Source of the DNA: Bacteroides sp.
Lineage (GTDB): Bacteria > Bacteroidota > Bacteroidia > Bacteroidales > Bacteroidaceae
Length of the DNA: 6,207 nucleotides
Assembly: GCA_019417975.1 (NCBI GenBank)
Contig: DYCT01000015.1
Location: 5,464-11,670 of the forward strand
Direction of reading: 5' to 3'
The translations under genes were made by a program, and so were the position numbers. The notes beneath the pieces were generated by a model, which made no database searches, had not been told where the DNA came from, and worked only from the letters and a program-made list of their open reading frames with translations. Positions 5,151 through 6,207 of the stretch are shown here, piece by piece. Position 1 is the first letter of the stretch; each line of letters starts with the position of its first letter.

Positions 5151-5951
5151 ATGGTAAAACGTTACATTCAGATTTTTTTAGAACCACTGTATGAATGTCT
5201 TTCATACAACCCTAAATTTGGTCATAACAACAAAGAGGAAGGCTTTTCTCTGAATGACTTTCTTGCTCTTTATGGCAGTGATCCTTTCTATTCCTGGATT
5301 GGTTTAGACTCTCCTTATATGTTTACTGCACATAAGGCTGCCGGCTGCATGACATCCATATATAGGCAAATAGGCATTGGTTGTGAACGATTATTTCGTG
5401 AGATTTTGTGTGACACTACAAAATACGAGTCATACGAGTCTGCAAAATGGTCATATACTACTAAAACAAAAGCGGGGAAGAACAAAGTGCTTTCACTTGA
5501 TGGCAGACTTGAACTTGATGACATTCGCGATTCCCAAGTCAGAGATAGAGTTGCAAACTGGATTCGAGAGTATGGCAAAATAATAGGCATTGATCCTTCT
5601 AATCTTAAAGGAGCCGTTTTCGAGGTTAGACAAGGCTATAAGAGCAAGGATAGCAAACGTCAAAATGGAGATATTGATAACGCGACTGTTGCCTATGCTT
5701 ATAACTACTTGCCAGTGTTCACTGTTTTCTCTGGACAAATAGATAATGATATTGTATTACGTTACACGAATAATCGTTGCGCAATTATCATTGGTTCAAG
5801 AAGTACAAACCCCTACGTGTCTCTCTTTGCTTTCACGAAAGAAGTGTTAGGTTATGATTTAGCAAAATTCTTCGAAGAGAATTCCCCCTATATCAAGGGA
5901 GAGGTTCAAAAGATTCTTGAAAAATTATTTGACATAAATTCGACCAAGTAA
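5151..5951 (+). CDS. Probable type II restriction endonuclease
   Basis: I do not recognise a named restriction-enzyme family in this 266-residue protein. The call rests on position, between an XRE controller (8-base gap) and a DNA methyltransferase (4-base gap), and on its general make-up. It is soluble, with no signal peptide or membrane helix. Residues about 154-180 read as a beta strand with charged catalytic-looking residues, then a helix (GAVFEVRQGYKSKDSKRQ, with E158, R160, K163, K165, D167, K169, D174). A second hydrophobic strand follows (PVFTVFSGQID, 188-198). This strand-helix-strand order suits a PD-(D/E)xK-type core, but the exact catalytic set cannot be fixed by eye. Substrate sequence is unknown. 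It would cleave DNA unmethylated at the site recognised by the neighbouring methyltransferase. The gene is visibly AT-rich compared with the upstream operon. Confidence 0.65.
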   Translation: MVKRYIQIFLEPLYECLSYNPKFGHNNKEEGFSLNDFLALYGSDPFYSWIGLDSPYMFTAHKAAGCMTSIYRQIGIGCERLFREILCDTTKYESYESAKWSYTTKTKAGKNKVLSLDGRLELDDIRDSQVRDRVANWIREYGKIIGIDPSNLKGAVFEVRQGYKSKDSKRQNGDIDNATVAYAYNYLPVFTVFSGQIDNDIVLRYTNNRCAIIIGSRSTNPYVSLFAFTKEVLGYDLAKFFEENSPYIKGEVQKILEKLFDINSTK

Positions 5952-5955
5952 AATA

Positions 5956-6207
5956 ATGAAACAGCGAAGCGATTACACTTTTAAGTACAACAAAGAACAA
6001 GGAAAACATGGCTGGTTAAGGTTGACCCCTGCTTATTCTATAAAATTGGTAAAAGAGATATTGAATCTTGATGGTTTATTTGCAGAAGAAAATCATCAAA
6101 TTTCAATTCTTGATCCGTTTTGTGGAACTGCGACAACTGGAATAGTAGCTGCTGAACATGGATTCAACTGCTCACTTTACGATATCAACCCATTCTTAGT
6201 CTGGTTC
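5956..6207 (+). CDS. DNA methyltransferase, N-terminal part (cut by window end)
   Basis: Only the first 84 codons are present, and the frame is open to the last base. The AdoMet-binding motif I is LDPFCGTATTGIVAAEHGF, followed by a second strand ending in the ribose-contacting acid of LYDINPF. The earlier segment HGWLRLTPAYSIKLVKEIL matches the motif X region that precedes motif I in N4-cytosine, N6-adenine and m5C enzymes with X-I order. The catalytic motif (IV: DPPY, SPPY or PC) lies beyond the window, so the modified base cannot be stated. It starts four bases after the endonuclease stop and is the last visible gene of the XRE-endonuclease-methyltransferase operon. It should protect host DNA from the adjacent enzyme. 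Confidence 0.85.
   Translation, partial: MKQRSDYTFKYNKEQGKHGWLRLTPAYSIKLVKEILNLDGLFAEENHQISILDPFCGTATTGIVAAEHGFNCSLYDINPFLVWF

Overview
The window looks like Bacteroidales chromosome (Bacteroides/Prevotella/Parabacteroides type). The support is promoters of the Bacteroidetes form TAnnTTTG (TAACTTTG at 2393-2400 and 4899-4906 on +, TACCTTTG near 2118-2125 on -), weak or absent Shine-Dalgarno sequences before the genes, and gene types common in that order. All complete protein genes read on the + strand. No species can be named from the sequence alone.

Region 1 (1-1861) is a two-component operon: an OmpR/PhoB-type response regulator, then a membrane sensor histidine kinase joined to it by an ATGA overlap. 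Region 2 (1862-2427) is about 566 bases without a large gene, but it is full of structure. It holds an inverted repeat after the kinase, a strong hairpin terminator, and a likely minus-strand transcription unit of about 185 nt that runs from a well-formed promoter at 2118-2150 to that terminator and carries an orphan perfect Shine-Dalgarno sequence. It also holds a 74-bp imperfect palindrome, an in-phase array of six degenerate 23-bp direct repeats (2222-2359), and the promoter of the next operon.

Region 3 (2428-4823) is a tight three-gene operon. It encodes an AAA_14/DUF4143-type ATPase with a PD-(D/E)xK-like C-terminal segment, a 128-residue protein of unknown function, and a membrane-anchored coiled-coil protein of unknown function. 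Region 4 (4824-6207) has its own promoter and a tight XRE regulator - probable restriction endonuclease - DNA methyltransferase operon (the last gene is cut by the window end). This is the layout of a controller-protein-regulated type II restriction-modification system and is visibly more AT-rich than region 3.

Regions 3 and 4 together have the character of an accessory or defence locus placed next to a core-like two-component system. The most unusual signals are the 23-bp repeat array between the two divergent promoters, the minus-strand small transcript, and the uncharacterised three-gene ATPase operon. Functions given for the three-gene operon beyond ATP binding are inference.
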